Assembly (NCBI GenBank): GCA_963811885.1
Contig: CAWETB010000015.1
Span: 744,001-808,000 of the forward strand
DNA from: Gaiellasilicea sp963811885
GTDB taxonomy: Bacteria; Actinomycetota; Thermoleophilia; Gaiellales; Gaiellaceae
Length of the DNA stretch: 64,000 nucleotides
Direction: 5' to 3'
The notes beneath the pieces were generated by a model, which worked only from the letters and a program-made list of their open reading frames with translations, ran no database searches and was not told the origin of the DNA. Position numbers and translations under genes: made by a program. This document shows positions 21,924 to 29,947 of this stretch, piece by piece. Position 1 is the stretch's first letter; the number at the start of each line of letters is the position of its first letter.

Positions 21924-22856
21924 GCCTCTGCTGCGGTGGTGTTCTCGACGGCGACCCGGTCGAGCCAGTGCCCCCAGCGGTCGCTCTTGCCGCGCACGGT
22001 GTCGAGGTAGGCCTTCTGCAGCTCGAGCGTGATCGGCCCGACGCCGACCTCGTGATCGTCGACCGAGCGGACGGGCGTCACCTCCGCCGCGGTTCCGGTC
22101 ATGAAGATCTCCTCGGCGAGGTAGAGGTCGGAGCGGATCACGTTCGCCTCCTCGACCACGTAGCCGAGGTCCTGCGCGATCTGGATGACGCTGTCGCGCG
22201 TGATCCCGGGCAGGATCGAGGTCGAGAGCGGCGGCGTCCAGATCTTGCCGTCCTTGACGACGAAGACGTTCTCGCCCGAGCCGTCGGCGACGAAGCCCTC
22301 GGCGGTGAGCAGGATCGCCTCGTCGTAGCCGGCGCGCTGCGCCTCGTGGACGGCCAGCATCGAGTTCAGGTAGATCCCGGTCGCCTTCGCGACGTGCGGG
22401 ATCGTGTTCGCGCCGATCCGGTTCCAGGAGGAGATCTTCGCGCGGATGCCGGTGGCTGGCGTTCTCGTCGCCGAGGTAGTTCGCCCACGGCCAGCTCATG
22501 ATCACGACCTCGACCGGGTTCCCCTTCGTGTGCACGCCGAGCTCGCCGTAGCCGTAGAACGCGAACGGGCGCACGTAGCACTCCGCCAGGCCGTTGCGGC
22601 CGATCAGCTCGTGCATCGCCGTCCGGATCTCGTCGACCGAGTACGGCAGCTCCATGTAGAGCAGCTTCGCCGAGTTGTCCAGGCGCTCCAGGTGCTCGCG
22701 CAGCCTGAAGACGGCGGGGCCTTCGGGAGTCTCGTAGCAGCGGATGCCCTCGAAGACACCGGTGCCGTAGTGCAGCCCATGGACGCCGACGTGCACCTTC
22801 GCGTCGTGCCAGTCGATGAACTCACCGTTCATCCAGATCGTCTCTGTCTCGCGCAT
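21920..22856 (-). CDS. ilvE: Branched-chain aminotransferase, frameshifted
   Basis: A fold type IV aminotransferase making Leu, Ile and Val from their keto acids. The first part reads MRETETIWMNGEFIDW, then FEGIRCYETPEGPAVFRLREHLERL and GYGELGVHTKGNPVEVVIMSW. Near 22447-22453 the frame breaks; the next frame carries GIRAKISSWNRIGANTIPHVAKATGIYLNS (with the PLP lysine) and SGENVFVVKDGKIWTPP. One extra C fits. Restored length is about 311, normal for IlvE. The start ATG has GAGGAG upstream. It follows ybaK by 16 bases. Confidence 0.87.
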
Positions 22857-22872
22857 TGGAAGCGGTCTCCTC

Positions 22873-23373
22873 TCAGGCGGAATGGTAGGTGGAGTCCTGG
22901 ACGGCGTCCACGGACTGCGCACGCGCAACCCGAACGAGGACACCGGGATGCAAGGCCGCGAGGTGCGTGTGGGAGCCGGCTCCGACCCAGACGACGTCGT
23001 GGGTCAACAGCGTCTGGTCGATCAGCACGCGCTCGACCTTCGGCAGCGGGAACGGCGCCACGGCGCCCGGCGAGAAGCCCGTCGCCTCCTCCACCTCGGC
23101 GGGGCTCGCGATCTTCGCCTTCGCCGCGCCGACGGCGCGCGCGATCTTGTCGAGGTCGGCGCGCCGGTTTCCCGGGACGAGCGCGACGACCGGCTTGCCG
23201 TCGCACATGACGACGATCGCCTTGACGATCTGCTCGAGCGTGCAGCCCGCCGCCTTCGCCGCGTCCTCGGCGGTCGCCGTGCCGGAGTCGAGCTCTTCGA
23301 GCCGCGCCTCGGCGCCGGCCTCCCGGAGATAGGCAGCGACCCGTTCGACGGGCTCGGGCCAGGTCGCGCGCAC
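22873..23373 (-). CDS. ybaK: YbaK/EbsC-family aminoacyl-tRNA deacylase
   Basis: A 166-residue protein of the YbaK/ProX editing family, which hydrolyses mischarged tRNAs such as Cys-tRNA-Pro. Signs are ERVAAYLREAG, TAEDAAKAAGCTLEQIVKAIVVMCDGKPVVALVPGNRR with the conserved Lys, and the closing THDVVWVGAGSHTHLAALHP. The length is typical. GTG at 23373 is chosen because it begins the family domain (RATWPEPVERV). It lies between the methyltransferase-like gene and ilvE. Confidence 0.87.
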   Translation of the reverse strand: MRATWPEPVERVAAYLREAGAEARLEELDSGTATAEDAAKAAGCTLEQIVKAIVVMCDGKPVVALVPGNRRADLDKIARAVGAAKAKIASPAEVEEATGFSPGAVAPFPLPKVERVLIDQTLLTHDVVWVGAGSHTHLAALHPGVLVRVARAQSVDAVQDSTYHSA

Positions 23374-23402
23374 GACGGAAGCGTACCCGCACCGCTGCGC
23401 CC

Positions 23403-23847
23403 CTAGAGCCAGCGGACGCGGCTCCGGTAGTCCTCGTACTCGGGGAACTGCGCCGCCAGGTGCTCCTCCTCGATCGCGGCCTTCCGCCACCAGAGCGTGC
23501 CGAGCGCGAGCGCGCCGATCGTCGCCGGAACGCTCGAGGACAGCCCGACGCCGAAGAAGAACAGCAGCCCGGCGACGTAGATCGGGTGTCGGACGAAGCG
23601 GTACGGCCCCTTCTCGATCAGCTCCCCCGTCTCGCGCGGGCCGTGGATACGGCGTCAGCGACTTGCCGAGCGAACGCGCCGACCAGACGAAGCCGGCGGC
23701 ACCCGCGAGCGCGATCGGGATCCCGACGAAGCTGAGCTGATGCGGCCAGTACGGCGGCAGGAAGACGAGCACCACGAACAGCACCATCAGCACGGTCTGT
23801 GCGACCACCCAGCCGCCGCCGCGGTCAGACGGTGATGAATCTGGCAT
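23403..23847 (-). CDS. Isoprenylcysteine methyltransferase-like membrane protein, frameshifted
   Basis: A small polytopic protein of the ICMT/PEMT-like family. Three membrane segments are visible at the N-terminus (VLMVLFVVLVFLPPYWP and SFVGIPIALAGAAGFVWSARSLG). After TPYPRP the frame breaks near 23640. The next frame gives RETGELIEKGPYRFVRHPIYVAGLLFFFGVG and IEEEHLAAQFPEYEDYRSRVRWL, the standard family ending. One extra C explains the break. Restored length is about 147. The start overlaps the serA stop by 23 bases. The substrate in bacteria is usually unknown. Confidence 0.8.
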
Positions 23848-25378
23848 CGTCGAAGCCCTCCCCCCGGATCCGCTGCACGAGCTCCGGCGGCGGGTCGGAG
23901 TCGATCGCCAGCGCCATCAGCGCCTTGCCACCCTCCTTCGTCCGCGAGACGGCCATGTTCGCGATGTTGACGCCGCTCTCGCCGAACATCGTCCCGACCC
24001 GCCCGATCACGCCCGGGATGTCGTCGTAGCGGAAGAAGACCATCCGCGGCGAGAGCTGCAGGTCGATCGCGAAGCCGAGCGCACCCGCGAGGAAATGGCG
24101 GTGCTCGGGGCCGATGATCGTTCCCGAGACCTGGACGTCGTCGACCGCGACGGTGACGAGGCTCGTGTAGTCGCGCGTCTTCGCAGATCGCTCCTCGGTC
24201 ACCTCGATCCCGCGCTCGGCCGCGATCACCGGGGCGTTGACGTAGTTGACCGCCTGCTCGACCCGGCCCTGGAACGCTCCGTTCAGGGCGGCAACGGTGA
24301 GGAGGCGGGTGTCGTGGTCGGCGATCGCGCCGTTGAACGAGAGCGCGATCCGGCGCGGATGGCCGCCCGCGAGCTCGACCGCGAGCCGTCCCAGCTTGGC
24401 GGCGAGCGGGATGTACGGGCCGAGCAGCTCGAGATCCTCGGCCCCGACGATCGGGATGTTGAGCGCGTTCGTGACGAGCCCGCCCTCGAGCGCGGCGACG
24501 ACCTGCTCGGCGACGATCACACCGGCGCGGTCCTGCGCCTCTTCGGTCGACGCCGCGAGGTGGGGCGTGACGACGACGTTCTCGAGCTCGAGCAGCTCGC
24601 CCGTGTAGGGCTCGGCCGAGAAGACGTCGAGCGCGGCGCCCGCGACCTTGCCGTCACGGACCGCCTGCGCGAGCGCGCTCTCGTCGAGGAGCTCGCCGCG
24701 GGCGGCGTTGACGATCCGGACGCCGTCGCGCATCTGGGCGAGCGCCCCGGCGTCGATGAAGTGCCGGGTCTCGTCGGTGAGCGGCAGGTGCAGCGTCAGG
24801 AACTCCGCCGCGGCGAAGACCTCCGCCGGATCCTGCGCGTGCTCGGCCCCGAGCTCGCGAAAGCGCTCCGGCGCGACGAACGGGTCGTAGCCGACGACGC
24901 GCATCCCGAGGCCGAGCGCCCGCCGAGCGACCTGGCGCCCGATCCGCCCGAAGCCGAGCACGCCGAGCGTCTTGTCGGCGAGCTCGATCCCGCCCCAGCG
25001 CGAGCGCTCCCAGCGGCCGTCCTTGAGCGCGGCGTGCGCCTGCGGGATGTTGCGCGCCAGCGCCACCAGCAGCCCGATCGTGTGCTCCGCGGCCGAGACG
25101 ACCGTCGAGTCGGGCGCGTTCGCGACGACGATCCCGCGTCGCGTGGCGGCGTCCACGTCGACGTTGTCGACGCCGACGCCCGCCCGGCCGATCACCTTCA
25201 GCCGGTCGGCGCGCTCGATCACGTCCGCGGTCAGCTTCGTCGCCGAGCGGATCACGATCGCGTCGTAGCCGCCGATGATCTCGCCGAGCGGCGACTCGGC
25301 GTCCTCGTCGACGTCGAAGCGAGAGCGCAGCAACTCGACGCCGGCGGGGGCGATCGCCTCCCGCACGAGAACCTTCAG
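23825..25378 (-). CDS. serA: D-3-phosphoglycerate dehydrogenase
   Basis: About 517 residues; oxidises 3-phosphoglycerate to start serine synthesis. The NAD-binding core reads TLGVLGFGRIGRQVARRALGLGM, with active-site INAARGELLDESALAQAV and VVTPHLAAST. The long C-terminal half has the intervening domain and an ACT domain (MVFFRYDDIPGVIGRVGTMFGESGVNIANM), the form common in actinobacteria and regulated by serine in characterised cases. The alignment-preferred start is CTG at 25378 (LKVLVREAIAPAG), inside a CTGA overlap with the upstream stop; the next option is GTG 25366. Confidence 0.92.
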   Translation of the reverse strand: MKVLVREAIAPAGVELLRSRFDVDEDAESPLGEIIGGYDAIVIRSATKLTADVIERADRLKVIGRAGVGVDNVDVDAATRRGIVVANAPDSTVVSAAEHTIGLLVALARNIPQAHAALKDGRWERSRWGGIELADKTLGVLGFGRIGRQVARRALGLGMRVVGYDPFVAPERFRELGAEHAQDPAEVFAAAEFLTLHLPLTDETRHFIDAGALAQMRDGVRIVNAARGELLDESALAQAVRDGKVAGAALDVFSAEPYTGELLELENVVVTPHLAASTEEAQDRAGVIVAEQVVAALEGGLVTNALNIPIVGAEDLELLGPYIPLAAKLGRLAVELAGGHPRRIALSFNGAIADHDTRLLTVAALNGAFQGRVEQAVNYVNAPVIAAERGIEVTEERSAKTRDYTSLVTVAVDDVQVSGTIIGPEHRHFLAGALGFAIDLQLSPRMVFFRYDDIPGVIGRVGTMFGESGVNIANMAVSRTKEGGKALMALAIDSDPPPELVQRIRGEGFDDARFITV

Positions 25379-26529
25379 ACCGGGGTCCCTTCCGCGTAGA
25401 CCTCGAGCGCGCGCGAGGCGGCGATGCCGCGCTCGATCGGCGCGCCCAGCTCGTGCAGGACGAGCTCGACCGCGTTGAGGGCGGTGGCGATGTCGAACTC
25501 GTCGTACCAGCCGATGTGGCCGATCCGGAAGATCGCGTTCTTCAGCTCGCCCTGCCCGCCGGCGATCGTGACGCCGTGGCGGTCGCGCAGCGCAAGCGTC
25601 AGCTCGCGGGACTCGATCCCCTCCGGCATCCGCGCGGCGGTGACGACGGCGGCGCGATCCTCGTCCGGCGAGAACAGCTCGAGCCCCATCGCCTTGATCC
25701 CCGCCCGGCACGCCCGGCCGAGCCGGACATGGCGCTCGAAGGCGTTCTCGAGCCCGTCGTCGAGCAGGAGCCCGAGCGCGACGTCGAGCGCGACGATCAG
25801 CGAGACGGCCGGCGTGAAGGCGGCGTCGAGCTGCTCCTGCGCCTTCCGGGTGCGCCGCCAGTCGAAGTAGAAGCTCGGCAGCGTCGAGCGCTCGACCTGC
25901 TCCCACGCCGCCGGGGAGACGGCGGCGGTCGCGAGGCCCGGCGGCGCCATCAGCGCCTTCTGCGAGCCCGAGATGACGACGTCGAGGCCCCAATCGTCCA
26001 TCTCCAGCGGCACGGCGCCGAGGCTCGAGACGGCGTCGACGACGACGAGCGCGCCGGCGTCCTTCGCGACTGCCGCCAGCGACTGGACGTCTGCGACGAC
26101 GCCGGTCGAGGTCTCCGAATGGACGAGGAAGACGAGCGAGACCGGGTCGATCGAGTCGAGCTTGGCGCGCAGATCCTCGGCAGTGGGCGTCTCGCCCCAG
26201 GCGTAGCGGAGCTCCTCGACCTCGCAGCCGTACGTCTTCGCCATCGAGACCCAGCGGTCGCCGAAGGAGCCGGCCGAGACGGCCAGTACCCGCTCACCCG
26301 GCGAGCAGAGGCTGACGATCGCCGACTCGAACGCCCCCGTCCCCGAGCAGGTGAAGAGGAGCACCTCGTTCTCGGTCCGGTGCACCTCCTTGAGCCGGCC
26401 GAGCACGCGCGCGTAGACCTCGCGGAAGTCCGGCGCCCGGTGGTGGAGCACCGGCTCGGCGAGCGCCGCGAGCACCTGCGGCGGCACCGGGGTCGGCCCG
26501 GGCGTGAACAGGTACCGCTTCTGCGCCAT
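25375..26529 (-). CDS. Class V aminotransferase (alanine-glyoxylate/serine family)
   Basis: A 384-residue PLP enzyme. The start YLFTPGPTPVPPQVLAAL and HHRAPDFREVYARVLGRLKEV, then TCSGTGAFESAIVSLCSPGERVL and VVDAVSSLGAVPLEMDDWGLDVVISGSQKALMAPPG (PLP lysine in SQKAL), place it with alanine-glyoxylate and serine-glyoxylate aminotransferases. Coupling to serA suggests it may act as the phosphoserine aminotransferase, as related enzymes do in some bacteria and archaea; this is inference. A 19-bp palindrome lies 35 bases upstream of its ATG. Confidence 0.85.
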   Translation of the reverse strand: MAQKRYLFTPGPTPVPPQVLAALAEPVLHHRAPDFREVYARVLGRLKEVHRTENEVLLFTCSGTGAFESAIVSLCSPGERVLAVSAGSFGDRWVSMAKTYGCEVEELRYAWGETPTAEDLRAKLDSIDPVSLVFLVHSETSTGVVADVQSLAAVAKDAGALVVVDAVSSLGAVPLEMDDWGLDVVISGSQKALMAPPGLATAAVSPAAWEQVERSTLPSFYFDWRRTRKAQEQLDAAFTPAVSLIVALDVALGLLLDDGLENAFERHVRLGRACRAGIKAMGLELFSPDEDRAAVVTAARMPEGIESRELTLALRDRHGVTIAGGQGELKNAIFRIGHIGWYDEFDIATALNAVELVLHELGAPIERGIAASRALEVYAEGTPV

Positions 26530-26564
26530 CGTTTGCACCCTAGCGTGGCGCCGGGACGGAGACT

Positions 26565-26583
26565 TTGTGTTTCTGAAACACAA
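26565..26583. promoter_or_regulatory. Palindromic operator-like site 1
   Basis: TTGTGTTTCTGAAACACAA is a perfect 9+1+9 palindrome. It ends 35 bases upstream of the class V aminotransferase ATG. Its reverse complement is repeated 69 bases away as site 2 in front of the divergent membrane protein. AT-rich palindromes are rare in this GC-rich window, so it is likely a repressor or activator site for the aminotransferase-serA run. Confidence 0.65.
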
Positions 26584-26633
26584 GCCTCCTCCGCCCCGCT
26601 CAACCAAGCCGTTCCGGAGCGCCGAACAGCCGC

Positions 26634-26652
26634 TTGTGTTTCAGAAACACAA
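26634..26652. promoter_or_regulatory. Palindromic operator-like site 2
   Basis: TTGTGTTTCAGAAACACAA differs from site 1 only in the central base, and including flanks is a 20-base inverted copy. It ends 18 bases before the GTG of the membrane protein gene at 26671. The outer TTGTG/CACAA resembles Rex half-sites, but the spacing is one base longer than the Rex consensus. Confidence 0.65.
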
Positions 26653-26670
26653 TGTCACTACGCTCCGGGC

Positions 26671-27286
26671 GTGGAAGCGATCCTCGCCTTCGGCGCTGCG
26701 CTCCTGACCTTCCGGCTCGCCGGGCTGCTCGCCGCGCGCTGGCGTGCGCAGCGGCAGCCGTACCTGCTCGCCTGGTCGGCCGGGCTCGCTGCCTACGCGC
26801 TCGGTGCAGCCGCGATCGCCGCCGGAGCCGCAGCCGGCTGGAACGAGGGCAGCTTCCGCGCCTACTACCTCTTCGGCGGCCTTCTGACCGCCGCGCTGCT
26901 CGGCACCGGGTCGCTCCTGCTGGCGGGCGTGCGGATCGCCGGCCCGATCGCGCTCGTCTACGTCGGCCTCGCGGTCGGCGTCGCCCTCGCCGTGCCACTG
27001 GAGTCGCCGATCGCGGGCACGCTCGATCCCGGAGGCGCAGCAGCATCTGGCGTTCTTTCCGGCCCGGATGCTCGCGATCGTCGGCAATGTCGCCGGCTCG
27101 ATCGCCCTCGTCGTCGTCGCGATCCGCGGCTTCCGCCGCCGCCCGATCGGCAACGCACTGCTGCTGGCCGGCTTCGCGACCGCCGCCGTCGGCAGCGCCC
27201 TCGCGGGGCTTGGTACCGCCGAGACGGCGGCGTTCATCGCCGCAGGTGCAGGACTTTTGTATGCAGGAACCGTTGCCGAACGCTAA
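26671..27286 (+). CDS. Polytopic membrane protein of unknown function, frameshifted
   Basis: Begins at GTG (VEAILAFGAALLTFRLAGLLAARW) and shows four hydrophobic segments up to about 27010. The frame breaks near 27030-27040. The continuation in the next frame, EAQQHLAFFPARMLAIVGNVAGSIALVVVAIRGFRRRPIGNALLLAGFATAAVGSALAGLG, adds three more segments and ends at TAA. One extra G in GGAGGCG explains it. The restored protein has about 204 residues and seven membrane helices, and no family is recognised. The operator-like palindrome sits directly upstream. Confidence 0.65.
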
Positions 27287-27409
27287 CGGTCCTTACCTTT
27301 TGCAAACAGGACAATTGCTAGCCTAGGCCGGCAACACATCGCCGCCCGGGCCACTTGCGGCTTTTCCGTGCCCGGCGTCGGCCGTCGTGTCAACGATCTT
27401 GGAGGTCAT

Positions 27410-27973
27410 GTGAGGAACCCGTTCGTGCGTCTGCTCGTGCTTGCCGGCGCCCTCTCGATCGCACTCGGTGCGGCCACCCAGACATCGCCCCACGCCGCGA
27501 CGTCCTCGGCGGCGCGCCTGGCGCAGCTGGACGCAATCTCCGACTACCGCGCCGCAGACGTGGCGGTGGCAGGCGCTGATGAGCAAGCCGAGGACGCCGA
27601 CGCACTTCAGCGAGCGGCGCACGCAAGGACGCCGACGTATCTGCGCTGGGTGCGCGAGCTCTGGCGCGGTCGCGCCGCCAAGGCGCACCGCCTCGCCCAG
27701 CACCCGCCGCACCGGCGCGAGTGGCTCTGCATCCATCGCTACGAGCGCCATCCCGGGCAGGGCTGGGCAACGCGGACCGGCAATGGCTACTACGGCGGCC
27801 TGCAGATGGACATCTCGTTCCAGCGCACCTACGGCGGCGAGTTGCTGCGGCGCAAGGGGACCGCGAACCGCTGGACGCCGACCGAGCAGATGTGGGTCGC
27901 CGAGCGCGCCTACCGGAGCGGCCGCGGCTTCTACCCCTGGCCGAACACGGCCCGCAACTGCGGCCTGATCTAG
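27410..27973 (+). CDS. Secreted transglycosylase-like (Rpf-type) protein
   Basis: A 187-residue exported protein. A signal peptide (FVRLLVLAGALSIALGAATQ) is followed by a low-complexity helical stretch and a C-terminal domain resembling the resuscitation-promoting factor/lysozyme-like fold: REWLCIHRYERHPGQGWATRTGNGYYGGLQMDISFQRTYG, with E112 as the likely catalytic acid, and W and Tyr at the usual places. Such proteins cleave peptidoglycan and can promote regrowth of dormant actinobacteria. GTG at 27410 is chosen because GGAGG lies four bases upstream. Confidence 0.82.
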   Translation: MRNPFVRLLVLAGALSIALGAATQTSPHAATSSAARLAQLDAISDYRAADVAVAGADEQAEDADALQRAAHARTPTYLRWVRELWRGRAAKAHRLAQHPPHRREWLCIHRYERHPGQGWATRTGNGYYGGLQMDISFQRTYGGELLRRKGTANRWTPTEQMWVAERAYRSGRGFYPWPNTARNCGLI

Positions 27974-28134
27974 GTCTCGTCGTTCTCGTCGTCGGGGGAG
28001 CGGCCGCCGCGCCGCTCCCGCAGGTAGACCGCGAGGAAGATGCCGGCGATCGAGACGGCGAGCAGCGTCTCGATGATCGCGCCGCCGACGCCGCCGTGAG
28101 CGACGACCGGCGCTAGCCCCGCGACAGCAGCCAC
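27970..28134 (-). CDS. Small single-pass membrane protein
   Basis: A 54-residue protein: MAAVAGLAPVVAHGG, a membrane helix (AIIETLLAVSIAGIFLAVYL) and a charged tail ending DDENDET. The GTG start lies inside the end of the large membrane protein gene (22-base overlap), so they are probably co-translated. It resembles a small accessory subunit of the adjacent membrane/cupredoxin-like cluster. Its function is unknown, and it ends four bases into the convergent Rpf-like gene. Confidence 0.55.
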   Translation of the reverse strand: MAAVAGLAPVVAHGGVGGAIIETLLAVSIAGIFLAVYLRERRGGRSPDDENDET

Positions 28135-29471
28135 AGCCCGCCGATCGTGTAGACCACCATCAGCCCCAGCATCGCGTACTGGGAGCGGAGTGCGTCCCGC
28201 GCGGGCAGGATCGTGACCGCGCGGTCGTGCGCGACCATGAGGCCCGCGACGTGGCCGGCGACGAGCGCGCCGACCTGCACGTACCAGACGATGTTCGGCG
28301 CCAGGGGCGCGATGTTCGGCGAGTACGTCACCGTCCCGAAGAGATCCCACCCGAACCCGAACGGGTCCGACGCCAGCGAGAAGATGTACTGGCCGGTGAT
28401 GATGAACGCCGTGAAGTAGTGCGCGACGGCGTAGACGAGCGCGATCGGCACGAGGCTCTGCAGGAACTCGGGTGCGAGCGGACGCTCGGTCTCCACCATC
28501 GCTTCGGCGATCCACGTCGCGCCGCGATAGGCGAGTGCGACGAGGAGGATGCAGGCGAGCAGGCCCGCGAGCGCCATCCCGGTCGAGAGCAGCTCCGCCG
28601 TTCGCGGCGCGTCGACGATGTACGGCCCCTCGAGGTCGGCGCGGAGGTTCTGCCAGAACGAGGCCCGGCTGAGCCCGTCGAACCCGACCGAGCCGAGCAT
28701 GACGGCGATGAACGCGAGCATCCCCGGCGTCCGCTCGGCGCCGGCGAGCCCCGAGAACGGCATCCGGACGACGAGCCTGCCCTCGTGCTCGCCGAACGGC
28801 GCGATCCGGGCGAGCAGCCCGAAGTAGCCGGTGAAGCCGTTGCCGTGGTCGTCCCACATCCGTCTGCCGAAGGCCGCCATCCCGAACCACATCGCGTAGC
28901 TGTAGATCGCGACCGCGAGCGCGAGTGCGCGCGGGCTCGCCGGCTCGGCGTAGGTGAGCTCGAGCGCCGCGAACAGGGCGAGCGCGACCGCGCCCGGCCA
29001 CATGCCGAGCCGCCGCGGATAGTCGAGCGGCGGCGTCCAGTCCTGGCCGAGCTGCCGCCAGAGCCACGCGACGCCGTCGGCGACCGCGAGCCACGGGTTC
29101 AGCACCCGCCAGACGTTCCCGAACACCACCTGCAGCGGCACGAGCCCGAGCCAGAAGACGATGTAGATGAAGGTCGGTGCGATGTTCTGGACCGAGGTCG
29201 GCTCACCGATCAGCGCGGTCAGGAAGACGAGCGCGAGCAGACCGGCGGAGAGGGCGCCGGCGACGACGCGGAGCGCCGTCGAGCGCAGCACCCGCTCCAG
29301 CCCGAGCGGGAGCGGCCGTCCCGCGGCACGACGGTCGAACTGCGGCGTCTTCCAGAGCGCGCCGAGCGCGAGGAACGAGAAGACGAGGACGATGGCGCCG
29401 CCCCAGAAGAAGAGCCACTCGGGAACGGGCAGGTCCTTGACGCCGCCGATCCCATGGGCGAGCAGGCTCAG
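28113..29471 (-). CDS. Large polytopic membrane protein of unknown function
   Basis: About 452 residues and roughly ten hydrophobic segments. The N-terminus reads LSLLAHGIGGVKDLPVPEWLFFWGG, then NPWLAVADGVAWLW, a cytoplasmic-type loop around GNGFTGYFGLLARIAPFGEHEGRLVVRMPFSGL, and a C-terminal YFTAFIITGQYIFSLASDPFGFGWDLFG. I recognise no characterised family. The only start keeping the first helix is CTG at 29471, in a CTGA overlap with the upstream stop; a GTG at 29291 would drop the first membrane span. It is coupled to a cupredoxin-like exported protein and a 54-residue membrane protein. Confidence 0.7.
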   Translation of the reverse strand: MSLLAHGIGGVKDLPVPEWLFFWGGAIVLVFSFLALGALWKTPQFDRRAAGRPLPLGLERVLRSTALRVVAGALSAGLLALVFLTALIGEPTSVQNIAPTFIYIVFWLGLVPLQVVFGNVWRVLNPWLAVADGVAWLWRQLGQDWTPPLDYPRRLGMWPGAVALALFAALELTYAEPASPRALALAVAIYSYAMWFGMAAFGRRMWDDHGNGFTGYFGLLARIAPFGEHEGRLVVRMPFSGLAGAERTPGMLAFIAVMLGSVGFDGLSRASFWQNLRADLEGPYIVDAPRTAELLSTGMALAGLLACILLVALAYRGATWIAEAMVETERPLAPEFLQSLVPIALVYAVAHYFTAFIITGQYIFSLASDPFGFGWDLFGTVTYSPNIAPLAPNIVWYVQVGALVAGHVAGLMVAHDRAVTILPARDALRSQYAMLGLMVVYTIGGLWLLSRG

Positions 29472-29937
29472 GGGCGAACCTCGAGCTCGGCGATCTGGAC
29501 GCCGGTGTTCTCGAGCTCGATCTCGAACCGGCCGGGTGCGTCGGCCGTGAAGCGAATCGTCGCGGGCGCGCCTGGTGCGACGTCCGCCATCAGGTCGTAC
29601 CCGTGCACGTGCACCTCGTCGGCGACGTCCGAGGTGACGGTGAGGACGACAGCGCTGTCGAGGTCGACGGACTCGCGGACGATCCCTCCCTGGGGCTCGC
29701 CACCGACGACCACGACGTCGACCTGCACGGGCGCAGGCGCCGCCTCGGTGGTCGTCGCCGGCGGCGCCTCGGTCGTCGCGGGAGGCGCCTCGGTCGTGGT
29801 CGGTCGCCGGTCGTCGTCACGGCGGTCGTGGTCGACGCCGCCTCGTTGTCGTCACCGGGACGCAGTGCGAAGTAGAGGCTGACGAGCAAGCCCAGCGCGG
29901 CGGCGATGAGTGCGACCTTGCGGAAGTCTGGGTTCAT
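29468..29937 (-). CDS. Exported cupredoxin-like protein, frameshifted
   Basis: An N-terminal anchor (KVALIAAALGLLVSLYFALRP) is followed by a Thr/Ala/Pro-rich linker and a beta-sandwich domain (VQVDVVVVGGEPQGGIVRESVDLDSAVVLTVTSDVADEVHVHGYDLMADVAPGAPATIRFTADAPGRFEIELENTG) like the cupredoxin-fold EfeO/Cu-binding group. HVHGYD could supply metal ligands, but a full blue-copper ligand set is not obvious. The linker changes frame near 29800-29815, within repeated ACGACC-type sequence. The stop overlaps the next gene as CTGA. Confidence 0.65.
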
Positions 29938-29947
29938 GGCCGGGAGG

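Noticed and set aside
26634..26652. Rex (redox repressor) binding site
   Set aside because: The TTGTG and CACAA ends match but the inner sequence and 9-base spacing do not fit the 18-bp Rex consensus.
27287..27409. Cyclic di-AMP (ydaO-type) riboswitch before the Rpf-like gene
   Set aside because: Such elements often precede rpf genes in actinobacteria, but the interval is too short and lacks the conserved core.
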